A program made the translations under genes and the position numbers. A stretch of DNA of 64,000 nucleotides from NCBI RefSeq assembly GCF_000828475.1, contig NZ_AP014648.1, forward strand, positions 3,049,400 to 3,113,399. The letters are read 5' to 3'. Shown piece by piece: positions 34,638 through 45,704 of this stretch (within the stretch, counting starts at the first letter, position 1; every line of letters begins with the position of its first letter). Source of the stretch: Methyloceanibacter caenitepidi. GTDB lineage: Bacteria; Pseudomonadota; Alphaproteobacteria; Rhizobiales; Methyloligellaceae. The notes below the pieces were generated by a model that saw only the letters and a list, made by a program, of their open reading frames with translations, made no database searches and was not told the origin of the DNA.

Positions 34638-35363
34638 TTACTTCTTCCGCGGCGGCATCGGCACGATCATCGAAACGCGACTTTGGTAGTCGACATAGGC
34701 ATCGCCGTGAATGGCGATGAGGTCGCGTTCCTCCAAGAAGATGCCGATAAGGATGTACCCCGTCGTCGCGATTGCGAACAGGAGATGGCCCACGCTCATC
34801 ACCGGCGTCGCCCAGAATGCGAGCAGGAAGCCCAAGTAGATCGGGTGGCGAACGAACCGGTAGAACAAGGGCGACGTGAACTCAGGCGACCGGAACTCTT
34901 GGCCGCGCCAGTGCGCATAGACTTGCTTGAGGCCGAAAAGGTCGAAATGGCTGATCAGGAACGTGCTGATGAGCACGACCACCCAGCCGATCCAGAACAA
35001 CGCCCATAGGATCCCCGCGCCGACAGGATTTGTGACGGACCAGACGACTGCGGGCATCGGGCGCCATAGCCAATACAGAAGGATCAACGCGAGACTTGAC
35101 GCGAGCACATACGTGCTGCGCTCAAGCTCACTGGGCACGAACTTCGTCCACCAGCGCTTGAACTCCAGCCGTGCCATGACGCTGTGCTGTACGGCAAAAA
35201 GTCCAAGCAGGAGAACGTTCACAATGAGGGCCTCGGTCGTGGGACCCGCGAGACCGCTATCGATGGTCTTCGGAACCACAATGTTGCCCACGAAACCAAT
35301 GGCATAGAGAAAGGTCAGGAGAAAAAGAACGTAACAGAAGGCACCGTAGATCAGCGCAGCCAT
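34638..35363 (-). CDS. mddA: MddA-like methanethiol S-methyltransferase
   Basis: The protein has 241 residues with about five to six transmembrane helices. It contains [30 protein letters not shown] near residues 67-97 and the isoprenylcysteine methyltransferase-like end [15 protein letters not shown] with [18 protein letters not shown], which binds SAM. The VQHS.MAR.. ERSTYVL block is typical of MddA, which methylates methanethiol to dimethyl sulfide; general NnrU/ICMT proteins differ there. The start follows GGGAGG. Activity must be inferred. Its neighbours on both sides are not sulfur genes. Confidence 0.78.
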   Translation of the reverse strand: MAALIYGAFCYVLFLLTFLYAIGFVGNIVVPKTIDSGLAGPTTEALIVNVLLLGLFAVQHSVMARLEFKRWWTKFVPSELERSTYVLASSLALILLYWLWRPMPAVVWSVTNPVGAGILWALFWIGWVVVLISTFLISHFDLFGLKQVYAHWRGQEFRSPEFTSPLFYRFVRHPIYLGFLLAFWATPVMSVGHLLFAIATTGYILIGIFLEERDLIAIHGDAYVDYQSRVSMIVPMPPRKK

Positions 35364-35543
35364 GGCAACCTCCCTTAGCAATCAGCAAGAGACGAGAGCC
35401 TCGAACGGCTCTTTTGGTATCCATACTGACTAGTATCATACGCTGAGCGCAACGCGAACGCCACACGCGTCCCGCGTGCGTGAGCACTGGCGGCCTATTC
35501 TAATTGTCTGCCGCTGTGGCCGCTGTCCCGGCACGCGGCCCAA

Positions 35544-36596
35544 TCACGCCGGGCCCGCAATACCTTGAATGAACGAGTCGATCATGCGGTCGTGCCAAGG
35601 CTCTCGCTCGCCGCGCTCATGGAACCCGAGATGCCCGCCGCTCCGGGCTAGAAAGATATCCACATTCGGATTGCCGTGTTCCCTGGCACGAAAATAGGGG
35701 CCCGGCGGAATCCACGGATCGTTCGCCGCGTGGATCATCAGTGTGGGAATCGCAATCGCCGGCACGAACTGCGCGCCGGCGGTGCGCGTATAATAGTCCA
35801 GCGCGCCGTCGAAGCCATTGCGGGGCGCCACCCAACGGTCGTCGAATTCAAACACGGAGCGGGTATCGGCGACGCTTCGGCGCTCTTGGGACGAGAGCAC
35901 GCAAGACGACAGCACATCCCGCTTCATCCGCTGAATGAGGAAGTGGTGATAAAGCGCGTTGCGCGGCTGCAGGATCCGTTCGCAGGCTTGGGCCGGCTCG
36001 ATCGGCGCCGATACGGTCGCGGCCCCGATCACGAACGCCGGATGGTCTGCACGCCCCAGCCAATTGAGCAGGACGTTTCCACCCAGCGAATAGCCGATCA
36101 GGAAAACGCCGTTTCCCGTTAGCGGCGGATCGAGCCCCTCCAGCACGCTCTGTACGTCCGGGGCGCAGCCCGCATGGTAGTAGTTTTTGGCGAGGGACCG
36201 GCCCGGACCTGCCCCGCGCAGGTTGAGCCGGAGAACCATGCGGCCGCGGGCGAGATGGAACCGCGCCGACGCGCGCATGTAGTCGCTGTCTTCGCACCCG
36301 GTGAGACCGTGCATGAGGACGATCAGCGGCGCGCGCGGGTCCGGCGCATCGGGCTCGCTCAGCGTAGCCTTGAGCCGGTCGCCACTTCCATCCGCGGTCT
36401 CGAATTCAACGGAGGATGCACGGCCCGGCAGAGGCTTGTTGCGCCGCATGACGACATTGCGCAGGGTCTGAAGATCGCCGCCCCACCAAGGGGCGCGATC
36501 CTGAAAGACGCCGCCGCGCGCTGCAGGTTTGATCGGTTCGTCCAGCACAACACAGCAGGTCGTGCCCGGTGTGGCGAATTCAAGCCCCCGCGCCAA
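35544..36596 (-). CDS. YheT-family alpha/beta hydrolase
   Basis: The protein has up to 350 residues. The fold is shown by LIVLMHGLTGCEDSDYMR, the nucleophile elbow GYSLGGNVLLNWLG, and the late IHAANDPWIPPG with SGGHLGFH carrying the acid and His. This is the YheT/UPF0017 family of esterase-like hydrolases; the physiological substrate is unknown. The frame has no ATG before the conserved APWWGGDLQTLRN; the first codon is TTG at 36596 and a GTG occurs slightly later, so the N terminus is uncertain. Confidence 0.82.
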   Translation of the reverse strand: MARGLEFATPGTTCCVVLDEPIKPAARGGVFQDRAPWWGGDLQTLRNVVMRRNKPLPGRASSVEFETADGSGDRLKATLSEPDAPDPRAPLIVLMHGLTGCEDSDYMRASARFHLARGRMVLRLNLRGAGPGRSLAKNYYHAGCAPDVQSVLEGLDPPLTGNGVFLIGYSLGGNVLLNWLGRADHPAFVIGAATVSAPIEPAQACERILQPRNALYHHFLIQRMKRDVLSSCVLSSQERRSVADTRSVFEFDDRWVAPRNGFDGALDYYTRTAGAQFVPAIAIPTLMIHAANDPWIPPGPYFRAREHGNPNVDIFLARSGGHLGFHERGEREPWHDRMIDSFIQGIAGPA

Positions 36597-36637
36597 AACA
36601 CGCCCGCAAGGCGTTCCCGCCCACCCGCGGGAACCGA

Positions 36638-36666
36638 TTGCCTATTTGAGCCCTTGCGCCTATATA
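36638..36666 (+). promoter_or_regulatory. Promoter of the trcR gene
   Basis: TTGCCT (36638-36643), 17 bases, TATATA (36661-36666). Around the -10 box the sequence TGCGCCTATATAGAG is identical to that at the cold-shock promoter (15851-15865). Confidence 0.75.
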
Positions 36667-36760
36667 GAGTGCATTCCCCTCAAATTGGGACGTTTGGCTC
36701 TTTCGCTGAAAAACGCGAGGGACGCGACGGAACCCTTTTAAGCAAGGTTTGAATGTCACT

Positions 36761-37642
36761 ATGAATCGCACCCCATTGATGCCGAAGGCGACGGCGGTCT
36801 GGCTCGTCGACAACACCTCGCTGACCTTCGAGCAGATCGCCGAGTTCTGCCAGCTGCACGTGCTGGAAGTGAAGGGCATCGCCGACGGCGACGTGGCGCA
36901 GGGCATCAAAGGCATGGACCCGATCTCGTCCAACCAGCTCTCGCGCGAAGAAATCCACATCGCCGAGGAAGACCCCAAGCATCGGCTAAAGCTCTTGGAG
37001 CCCAAGGTCGAGGTGCCGGAAGTCAAGACGAAGCGCGGACCCCGCTATACGCCGGTGTCGCGCCGTCAGGACCGGCCCAACGCCATTTTGTGGCTTCTGA
37101 AAAGCCATCCGGAGCTGAAGGACAGCCAGATCATGCGTCTCGTGGGCACCACGAAGCCGACGATCCAGGCCATCAAGGAACGGACCCACTGGAATTCTCC
37201 GAACCTGGTGGCACAGGACCCGGTGACGCTCGGCCTGTGCTCGCAAATCGATCTCGACGCCGCCGTGAAACGGGCGGCCGCGCGGGTTGAGCGCGAGCAG
37301 AAGAAGGCCGGCAAGGGCGCCGAGAAGGCCGGCTCCCTGATCCCGACCGAGGAGACGATCGGTCTGACGGACACCCAAGGTGACGTGACGGGCGGGGGCG
37401 AAGGCCCCACGCCGTTCGCCCCGCCGCAGCCGTCGGAGGACGACATGGCCTCCTCGCTGGCCCAGGAGGCCCGCGACGCCATGGCGGCGCCCGAGCAGGT
37501 GGAGGAAGCGCCGGATGCGGATTCCGTGTTCGCCAAGCTCAAGGACCTGAAGGTCGAGGGTGAGAGCACGGAAGGCGAGAGCGCCGAAGACGAGAGCGAC
37601 AAAGACGGCAATGAGGACGAGAAGAACTCGTCCGACGGCTGA
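36761..37642 (+). CDS. trcR: Cell-cycle transcription factor TrcR (DUF1013)
   Basis: The protein has 293 residues. The N-terminal 170 residues match DUF1013: LMPKATAVWLVDNTSLTFEQIAEFC, GIKGMDPISSNQLSREEI, and DRPNAILWLLKSHPELKDSQIMRLVGTTKPTI, which holds an HTH-like unit. The second half is variable: a Lys/Ala stretch then an acidic tail with EGESTEGESAEDES. In Caulobacter and Sinorhizobium this family, named TrcR, travels with RNA polymerase and supports the cell cycle. The ATG at 36761 is preferred over a TTG 12 bases upstream. It has its own strong promoter. Confidence 0.88.
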   Translation: MNRTPLMPKATAVWLVDNTSLTFEQIAEFCQLHVLEVKGIADGDVAQGIKGMDPISSNQLSREEIHIAEEDPKHRLKLLEPKVEVPEVKTKRGPRYTPVSRRQDRPNAILWLLKSHPELKDSQIMRLVGTTKPTIQAIKERTHWNSPNLVAQDPVTLGLCSQIDLDAAVKRAAARVEREQKKAGKGAEKAGSLIPTEETIGLTDTQGDVTGGGEGPTPFAPPQPSEDDMASSLAQEARDAMAAPEQVEEAPDADSVFAKLKDLKVEGESTEGESAEDESDKDGNEDEKNSSDG

Positions 37643-37798
37643 TTGCGATGACCGGCGCGGGCGGCGCGAATGCGTGCGCCCGTCCGTCGTCTGACCGTCG
37701 GCCACTGCCCCAATCCAGGCTTGATCTCCCTCAAGGCCGCAGGCCCGCTCTGCCGCGAGCATGCCCCCTTCGTCGCTCTTGATGAAAGGGAGGTTTTC

Positions 37799-37894
37799 AT
37801 GAGCCCGACCGAAATGGGTATTCTCACCCTGATTATCGTTGCCTTCTGCGCATTCGGGATCACGCTCGCCTACTATTCGCACCGTTCCAGCTAG
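37799..37894 (+). CDS. 31-residue single-helix membrane protein
   Basis: The frame starts MSPTEMGILTLIIVAFCAFGI and ends in a short basic tail YYSHRSS, so it is one transmembrane helix with a cytoplasmic end. GGGAGG lies 6 bases upstream of the ATG, a strong ribosome binding site. The small size makes homology hard to judge; a similar small protein next to trcR may occur in relatives. Function is unknown. Confidence 0.6.
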   Translation: MSPTEMGILTLIIVAFCAFGITLAYYSHRSS

Positions 37895-38038
37895 CGCTGA
37901 GGCAACCGGGCCGCACCGCGTGGATCTCACCGTCCACGAAGCCGATTTTTTTTGCCGGTCTGCCCATAAGAAGAATTGATTCATCGGGTCGCCCGTGGCT
38001 AGGGTGCGGCAACCAAACGCACCCAATCCGTAAGACCC

Positions 38039-39664
38039 ATGACAAATCCGTATGACGCCGGGCTCGGCAAGACGCCGGCGAACTATCAGCCGCTGACGCC
38101 GCTCGTATTCCTCGAGCGGGCCGCCGCTGTTTATCCCGACCATATCGCCATCATTCATGGCAACGCGCATATCTCATATGAGACCTTCTATGCGCGCGCG
38201 CGCCAGCTTGCCTCCGCGCTCGCGGCACGCGAGATCGGCGTTGGAGACACCGTGTCGGTGATGCTGTCCAACACGCCCTCGATGCTCGAAGCGCATTACG
38301 GCGTGCCGATGACGGGCGCGGTCCTGCACTCGATCAATACGCGGCTGGATGCGCCCAATATCGCCTTCATGCTCGATCACGCCGAAGCCAAGGTCGTCAT
38401 TTGCGACACGGAATTCGGAGACGTAATGAAAGAGGCCCTGAGCCTCGCAAAGGTCAAGCCGCTCCTGATCGACTACGAGGACACCGAGCTCGGCGAGCCG
38501 GGAACGCGCCTCGGTGACTTGGACTACGACGACTTCATCTCGGAGGGCGACGCTTATTACGCTTGGGCCATGCCCTCCGACGAGTGGAACGCTATCTCGC
38601 TGAACTACACGAGTGGCACCACGGGCAATCCGAAAGGCGTCGTTTATCACCATCGCGGCGCGGCCATGATGTGCTACGGCAACACCATCGCCACGGGCAT
38701 GGGACAGCACCCGGTCTATCTGTGGACGTTGCCGATGTTCCACTGCAACGGCTGGTGCTTCCCCTGGTCGCTGAGCGTGGTGGCGGGCACTCACGTTTGC
38801 CTGCGGGCGGTTCGCGCCAAGCCCATGTACGATGCGATCGCCGACCACAAGGTCACTCATCTGTCGGGCGCACCCTTCGTCATGTCGGTGCTCTTGAACG
38901 CCTCCGACGAGGAGAAGCGCGACTTCGACCATCAGGTCGCCTTCAACCACGCCGCCGCGCCGCCGCCGGCCGCCGTCATGGCCGCCATGGCGGACGCGGG
39001 TTTCGCCCTCACCCATCTCTACGGTCTGACGGAGACTTACGGTCCCGCGACGCTCAATGCCTGGCGGCCGGCCTGGGACACGCTTTCCGCAGAAGAGCGC
39101 TCCAAGAAGCGCATTCGCCAGGGCGTGCGCTATCCGACGCTCGAGGATCTCACGGTCATGAACCCGGACACGATGGAGAAGACGCCGGCGGACGCGGAGA
39201 CCATCGGCGAGGTCATGTTCCGCGGCAATATCGTCATGAAGGGCTATCTCAAGAACGAGAAGGCCACCAAGGAAGCCTTCGCCGGCGGCTGGTTCCACTC
39301 CGGCGACCTCGGCGTCATGCACCCGGACGGCTACATCCAGCTGAAGGACCGCTCCAAGGACATCATCATCTCGGGCGGCGAGAACATCTCGTCCATCGAG
39401 GTCGAGGATACGATCTACAAGCACCCCGACGTGCTGAGCGCGGCCGTGGTGGCCAAACCCGATCCGAAATGGGGCGAGACGCCGTGCGCCTTCGTGGAGC
39501 TGCGCGAGGGCTCGAAGACGGAGGCCAAGGACATCGTCGCGTGGTGCCGCGAGCACCTGGCCCACTTCAAATGCCCGCGCTACGTCGTCTTCGTGGACCT
39601 GCCCAAGACCTCCACCGGCAAGATCCAGAAGTTCAAGCTGCGGGAACTCGCGAAGGACGTTTAA
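38039..39664 (+). CDS. Acyl-CoA synthetase (AMP-forming ligase)
   Basis: The protein has 541 residues. The AMP-binding motif is YTSGTTGNPKGV at about residue 193, with the later GLTETYGP and the C-terminal catalytic Lys in TSTGKIQKFKL. It joins a carboxylic acid to CoA through an acyl-adenylate. The overall type (VVYHHRGA, YLWTLPMFHCNGWCFPW) is that of medium/long-chain synthetases, and 3-methylmercaptopropionyl-CoA ligases (DmdB) look similar, so the substrate is undecided. It overlaps nothing and is 3 bases from the tautomerase gene, forming a two-gene unit. Confidence 0.88.
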   Translation: MTNPYDAGLGKTPANYQPLTPLVFLERAAAVYPDHIAIIHGNAHISYETFYARARQLASALAAREIGVGDTVSVMLSNTPSMLEAHYGVPMTGAVLHSINTRLDAPNIAFMLDHAEAKVVICDTEFGDVMKEALSLAKVKPLLIDYEDTELGEPGTRLGDLDYDDFISEGDAYYAWAMPSDEWNAISLNYTSGTTGNPKGVVYHHRGAAMMCYGNTIATGMGQHPVYLWTLPMFHCNGWCFPWSLSVVAGTHVCLRAVRAKPMYDAIADHKVTHLSGAPFVMSVLLNASDEEKRDFDHQVAFNHAAAPPPAAVMAAMADAGFALTHLYGLTETYGPATLNAWRPAWDTLSAEERSKKRIRQGVRYPTLEDLTVMNPDTMEKTPADAETIGEVMFRGNIVMKGYLKNEKATKEAFAGGWFHSGDLGVMHPDGYIQLKDRSKDIIISGGENISSIEVEDTIYKHPDVLSAAVVAKPDPKWGETPCAFVELREGSKTEAKDIVAWCREHLAHFKCPRYVVFVDLPKTSTGKIQKFKLRELAKDV

Positions 39665-39667
39665 TCC

Positions 39668-40057
39668 ATGCCCCTCCTCCGCTTTGACCTGATCGAAGGC
39701 CGGACCGACGACGAGATAAAGGCGCTGCTCGACGCGGCGCATCGCGCCATGCTGGCCGCCTTCAAGGTGCCGGAGCGCGACCGCTATCAGATCGTGCAGG
39801 AGCACAAGCCCGGCCGCATGATCGTGGAGGACACAGGGCTGGGCATCGAGCGCACCGCCAAGGTCGTGGTGGTGCAGGTCATCTCGCGGCCCCGGACCCG
39901 CGACAAGAAGGAAGCCTTCTACCGGCTTCTCTGCGAGGAGCTGGAGCGCTCTTGCGGCATCGCGCCCTCCGACGTGATGGTCTCCATCGTCGAGAATTCG
40001 GACGAGGACTGGTCCTTCGGGCTTGGACGCGGCCAGTTCCTGACCGGGGAGCTTTAG
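39668..40057 (+). CDS. Tautomerase-family protein
   Basis: The protein has 129 residues. Pro2 follows the initiator Met (MPLLRFDLIEGRTDDEIKALLDAAHRAM), the catalytic base of the 4-oxalocrotonate tautomerase family. It has two beta-alpha-beta units, as in the trimeric larger members. It starts 3 bases after the acyl-CoA synthetase stop, so both are co-translated. The substrate is unknown; a role in the same carboxylic acid pathway is inferred. Confidence 0.85.
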   Translation: MPLLRFDLIEGRTDDEIKALLDAAHRAMLAAFKVPERDRYQIVQEHKPGRMIVEDTGLGIERTAKVVVVQVISRPRTRDKKEAFYRLLCEELERSCGIAPSDVMVSIVENSDEDWSFGLGRGQFLTGEL

Positions 40058-40116
40058 ACCCCTTCGCTGTTTCCCCGCGCTGTCGGGCGCACCCCGAATC
40101 GGCGTAGTCTTCGCCG

Positions 40117-40539
40117 GTGACGGACCGGGAGGGCGCCATCACTTCGCTCGAGGAAACCTTCAATGTCGTCGCCAACTACGTGGCGCTGGGCGTCGAGTTC
40201 GGCGCCGTCATCGTCGTGGCGTTCGGATCGGCCCAAGCCGTCCTCGCCCTGATCCGCGCCATCGCCACCGGCACGGCGGATAGCCTGCGCGGCCGGGAGA
40301 TCTGGCTCAAGTTTGCAACCTGGATCTTGTTGGCGCTCGAATTCGCCCTCGCCGCGGACATTGTCCGCACGGCGGTCGCCCCCACCTGGGACGATATTTG
40401 GAAGCTGGCCGTGATCGCCGTGGTCCGGACCATGCTGAACTACTTCCTGGCCAAGGACATCGCCGCCTTCAGCAAGCTAGAGCAGGCCCCGGAGGACAAT
40501 TCGTCCCAGAATCCATCCTCTGGCTCCGTCTCCCCCTAA
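40117..40539 (+). CDS. DUF1622 membrane protein
   Basis: The protein has 140 residues from a GTG start. Three hydrophobic helices are visible (about 20-45, 68-88 and 95-112), the first with VALGVEFGAVIVVAFGSAQAVLALI, and the conserved RTMLNYFLAKDI near the end. This matches DUF1622, an uncharacterised integral membrane family. The Ser/Asn-rich tail is variable. It follows the tautomerase gene by 59 bases. Confidence 0.75.
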   Translation: MTDREGAITSLEETFNVVANYVALGVEFGAVIVVAFGSAQAVLALIRAIATGTADSLRGREIWLKFATWILLALEFALAADIVRTAVAPTWDDIWKLAVIAVVRTMLNYFLAKDIAAFSKLEQAPEDNSSQNPSSGSVSP

Positions 40540-40747
40540 TACGTTGGACCACCGAGCCAATTTATGTTTGAGTGGCGGAGATTATATCGCACCGCACGAT
40601 GAGTGCGGCGTGCGGCTGCCCGGTTGGCCAAATTTCGGGCGGAATTGGGGGATAGATGCGGACCATGGCCAGGGCGCATTTTTCTGAAGCTGCGCAAAGA
40701 CTTGAGCATCTTCGCCGCGCGGGGATTGCGCTTCACGGGATCGAGGG

Positions 40748-42655
40748 ATGACAGAGTCAACACGGACGAAAAACGGCCGGCGTTTCCAATTCATCCTGAT
40801 CAAGCCGTCTCACTACGACGCGGACGGTTACGTCGTGCAGTGGGTGAAATCCACGATGCCGTCGAACTCGCTCGCCGCCGTTTACGGCCTGGCGGTCGAC
40901 GCGGCCGAGCGCGGCGTGCTCGGCCCAGACCTGCCCATTGACGTCACCGCGATCGACGAGACCAACAAGCGCGTCCGCTTCGACGAACTCATCAAGCTGA
41001 TCAAGGACAATGGCGGCGAAGGCCTCGTGGGCATCGTCGGCGTGCAGTCGAACGAGTTTCCGCGCTCCGTCGACATCGCCCGGCCGTTCCTCGCCGAAGG
41101 CATCCAGGTGATGATCGGCGGTTTCCATGTTTCGGGCTGCCTCTCGATGCTTCCCGAGTTGCCTGACGACATCAAAGCCGCACAGGACCTTGGCATTTCC
41201 ATCTTCGCGGGTGAAGCCGAAGAGCACATGGATACGGTGATCCGCGATGCGGCCGCGCATAATCTACAGCCCATCTACAACCACATGAAAGAAGAGCTGC
41301 CCTGCCTCGCCGATGTGCCGGCGCCGCCCTTCTTGCCGAAGGACTTCGTGGACCGGACCGTCGGCAACGTCACCAGCTTCGATGCCGGGCGTGGCTGCCC
41401 GTTCCAGTGCTCGTTCTGCACCATCATCAACGTGCAAGGCCGCAAGTCCCGCTACCGCACGCCTGATTCCATCGAGAAGATCCTGCGCTCCAATTACGAG
41501 CAGGGCGTGAACCGCTTCTTCATCACCGACGACAATTTCGCACGGAACAAGGACTGGGAAGCGATCTACGACCGCATCATCAAGCTGCGCGAAGAGGACG
41601 GCTTGGACGTGCGGTTCATGATTCAGGTCGACACGCTGTGCCACAAGATCCCGAACTTCATCGAGAAGTCGAAGCGCGCCGGCGTGACCCGCGTGTTCCT
41701 CGGGCTTGAGAACATCAACCCGGCCAACCTGATTGCGGCCAAGAAGCGCCAGAACAAGATCACCGAGTACCGCAAGATGCTGCTCGAGTGGAAGCGCGTC
41801 GGCATCATGACCTTTGCCGGTTACATTCTGGGCTTCCCCAACGACACACCGGAGTCCATCAAGCAGGACCTCGAGATCATCAAGAGCGAGTTGCCGCTCG
41901 ACATGCTCGAGTTCTTCATCCTCACACCGCTGCCCGGTTCCGAAGACCACCAGGTTCTGTCGAAGAAGGGGGTCTGGATGGACCCCGACATGAACAAGTA
42001 CGAGCTGGAGCACGTGGTCACCGGCCACGAGAAGATGTCCAAGGAAGAGTGGCAGGGCGCCTATGAATCCGCTTGGCGAATCTTCTACACCCGCGAGCAC
42101 CTGGAGACGGTCCTGCGCCGCGCCTATGCCAGCGGCGTCAATATACGCTCGCTGATGCCCGTGCTGTTCTGGTTCAAGAACGCCGTGCCAGTCGAAGGAC
42201 TGCACCCGCTGCAATGGGGCATTTTCCGCATCAAGCACCGCAAGGACCGCCGCTCGGGTCTGCCCATCGAGAACCCGATCACGTTCTACGCCAAATACGC
42301 GGCCGAGATTGCGCGCAAGGCGACCCTGCTCGGCAAGAGCTGGTGGGAGCTGAAACGCATCGTCAAGAAGATCGAGGCGGACCCGCACGCCGCGGACTAC
42401 AAGGACCAGGCGTTGACGGCCGTCGCCGAGGAAGATTCCGAGCATATGGGCCTCTACAATCAGAACGAGGCCGCGCGGGTCGCCGTGCAGCGCGAACTGC
42501 GCGTCGCGAACAAGGCCACCGTTCAGGCCAACGGCGCCGCGAATGGAAACGGCAAAGGGCAGCCGAAACTGTCCGTGAAGCCGAAAAACGGCTTCGCGAC
42601 GCCGGATGCGGCCAACGAGAGCGGCGCGGCAGGCGAGAAAGCACCGGCGGCTTAG
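40748..42655 (+). CDS. B12-binding-type radical SAM enzyme
   Basis: The protein has 635 residues. The N-terminal part (about 10-190) has a Rossmann-like cobalamin-binding fold. The radical SAM cluster motif RGCPFQCSFC (CxxxCxxC) is at about residue 220, followed by the TIM-barrel segment FFITDDNFARNKDWE and TRVFLGLENINP. The region after 450 is helical, ending in an Ala/Asn/Gly-rich tail. Such enzymes carry out methylations or other radical steps. The substrate cannot be told. The gene is alone, with TfoX-like downstream by 17 bases. Confidence 0.85.
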   Translation: MTESTRTKNGRRFQFILIKPSHYDADGYVVQWVKSTMPSNSLAAVYGLAVDAAERGVLGPDLPIDVTAIDETNKRVRFDELIKLIKDNGGEGLVGIVGVQSNEFPRSVDIARPFLAEGIQVMIGGFHVSGCLSMLPELPDDIKAAQDLGISIFAGEAEEHMDTVIRDAAAHNLQPIYNHMKEELPCLADVPAPPFLPKDFVDRTVGNVTSFDAGRGCPFQCSFCTIINVQGRKSRYRTPDSIEKILRSNYEQGVNRFFITDDNFARNKDWEAIYDRIIKLREEDGLDVRFMIQVDTLCHKIPNFIEKSKRAGVTRVFLGLENINPANLIAAKKRQNKITEYRKMLLEWKRVGIMTFAGYILGFPNDTPESIKQDLEIIKSELPLDMLEFFILTPLPGSEDHQVLSKKGVWMDPDMNKYELEHVVTGHEKMSKEEWQGAYESAWRIFYTREHLETVLRRAYASGVNIRSLMPVLFWFKNAVPVEGLHPLQWGIFRIKHRKDRRSGLPIENPITFYAKYAAEIARKATLLGKSWWELKRIVKKIEADPHAADYKDQALTAVAEEDSEHMGLYNQNEAARVAVQRELRVANKATVQANGAANGNGKGQPKLSVKPKNGFATPDAANESGAAGEKAPAA

Positions 42656-42672
42656 GATAGCCGGATGATCGG

Positions 42673-43062
42673 ATGAGCGCGTCCGAAGGCTTCCAGGAAT
42701 TCCTCAGAGATCAGCTCGCGGGCTTCGGACCCGTTTCCATCCGCCGCATGTTCGGCGGCGCAGGCGTCTATGCGGACAACGTGATGTTCGGGCTGATCGC
42801 CGACGACACGCTCTATCTGAAAGCCGACGACACCACGGCGCCTGACTTCGAGGCCGAGGGCATGCGAGCCTTCACCTACACGGCCAAGGGCCGTAAGCCC
42901 GTCTCCATGTCCTATTGGGAGGTGCCCCTGCGCCTGCTGGAGGACCCGGACGAGCTCGTCGCATGGGCCCGCGCGGCCTTATCCATTGCCTGTGCGGCCA
43001 AGAGGCCTGCGCGCAAGAAGAAGCCGGCGCGCAGAAAGACAGCCCCAAAACGATCGACATAA
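42673..43062 (+). CDS. TfoX/Sxy N-terminal domain protein
   Basis: The protein has 129 residues. It contains IRRMFGGAGVYADNVMFGLIADDTLYLKAD and YTAKGRKPVSMSYWEVP, the TfoX N-terminal domain. The C-terminal 25 residues are Lys/Arg/Ala-rich (KRPARKKKPARRK). In gammaproteobacteria TfoX/Sxy promotes competence, but in alphaproteobacteria this single-domain type has no shown role. It follows the radical SAM gene closely. Confidence 0.85.
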   Translation: MSASEGFQEFLRDQLAGFGPVSIRRMFGGAGVYADNVMFGLIADDTLYLKADDTTAPDFEAEGMRAFTYTAKGRKPVSMSYWEVPLRLLEDPDELVAWARAALSIACAAKRPARKKKPARRKTAPKRST

Positions 43063-43098
43063 CCCATCGGACAATGCTCCACCGGACCGAGACCGCTC

Positions 43099-43659
43099 AT
43101 GGCTGAGAAGAACGACCCTGCAAATTCTTCCGTCCGGCGCATCGTGACGGGCGACGGCACGGACGGAACCCCCGTGGTGGCGAGCGACAGCGATGTGCCC
43201 GCAATCGAGACACCGCTCATGCCGGGCGCGAAGTTCTTCAGCCTGTGGGGCGCGGACGCCCTCCCCTCGCTCCCCAACAGCGGAGAAGAGCCGCCCTTCC
43301 GCACCTGGTTTCCGCCTGCCGGCGGTTTCCGCTTCGAGCTCATCGAGCTACCGCCGGAGAATGAGAACGCAACGCCGCCCGCGGATATGAAGCAAGCCTT
43401 GAGAGAGACCGAAAATCGCCTGCCCGGCCTCATCCAAACCATGGACCCCAAAGAACCCGGCATGCACCGGACCGACACGATCGATCTGATCTATGTGACG
43501 GAGGGGGCGTGCCTGCTCACGTTGGATGGAGCGGCGCCGGTCACGGTCGGCACCGGCGACGCCGTGGTGCTGAACGGGCAGCGCCACGCATGGCGCAACC
43601 CGCATGGTTCCCCATGCCGGTTGCTCACGGTCTCACTGGGCGTGAAACGCGACGTCTAG
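43099..43659 (+). CDS. Cupin-domain protein
   Basis: The protein has 186 residues. The C-terminal half is a cupin barrel: MHRTDTIDLIYVTEGACLLTLDG, VTVGTGDAVVLNGQRHAWRNP. The metal ligands His and Glu of the first motif are partly changed (HRTDTID... instead of HxH), while the second motif keeps its His (GQRHAW). The N-terminal 80 residues also look beta-rich. Enzyme, regulator or sugar-binding roles are all possible. It lies between the TfoX and SH3 genes. Confidence 0.8.
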   Translation: MAEKNDPANSSVRRIVTGDGTDGTPVVASDSDVPAIETPLMPGAKFFSLWGADALPSLPNSGEEPPFRTWFPPAGGFRFELIELPPENENATPPADMKQALRETENRLPGLIQTMDPKEPGMHRTDTIDLIYVTEGACLLTLDGAAPVTVGTGDAVVLNGQRHAWRNPHGSPCRLLTVSLGVKRDV

Positions 43660-43675
43660 ATCAGTTGCCGAGGGA

Positions 43676-45282
<1,607 letters not shown>

Positions 45283-45660
45283 ATGTTGTCCTATGTCGAA
45301 CATGACAATGCCCAGGCCGTCGAAATCCACATTGGCGGCAAGGTATCGACCGAGGAGTTCGACCGCGTCGCGGACAAGTTGGAAGCCTTCATTGCGCGCC
45401 ATGGCCAGGTGCGTGTCCTGGAACAAATCTCCGATTTCGAAGGCATGGATGCCGCCGCGCTGTGGCACGACGTCAAGTTCAGCCTCCGTCACCTCAAGGA
45501 TTTCAATCGCATCGCCATCGTCTGCGACCCGCATATCCGCAATCTGTGGTCCAGCTTCGTGGCTCCCTTCATCACCTGCGAGGTCGAGCATTTCGAGCCG
45601 GACCAGATCGCCGAAGCCCGCGACTGGCTGATGTGGCCGGAAGGCGCCGCCGACGTCTGA
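45283..45660 (+). CDS. SpoIIAA-like (STAS) protein
   Basis: The protein has 125 residues: a beta-alpha STAS-like fold with LSYVEHDNAQAVEIHIGGKVSTEEFDRV at the start, HDVKFSLRHLKDFNRIAIVCDP, and the end ARDWLMWPE. It matches the PF11964 SpoIIAA-like family, which resembles lipid-binding or anti-sigma antagonist domains, with no demonstrated role in this class. AAGAGG precedes the start. It stands alone. Confidence 0.8.
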   Translation: MLSYVEHDNAQAVEIHIGGKVSTEEFDRVADKLEAFIARHGQVRVLEQISDFEGMDAAALWHDVKFSLRHLKDFNRIAIVCDPHIRNLWSSFVAPFITCEVEHFEPDQIAEARDWLMWPEGAADV

Positions 45661-45704
45661 GGAACTGGCGCAGCGCCTGCCCTCTGGCGCCTACTCCCTC
45701 TTCC

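Noticed and set aside
38174..39805. Long minus-strand frame opposite the acyl-CoA synthetase and tautomerase genes.
   Set aside because: It is antisense to a well-supported enzyme, is rich in His, Arg, Gly and Val, and matches no family; it is a GC-rich codon-position shadow.
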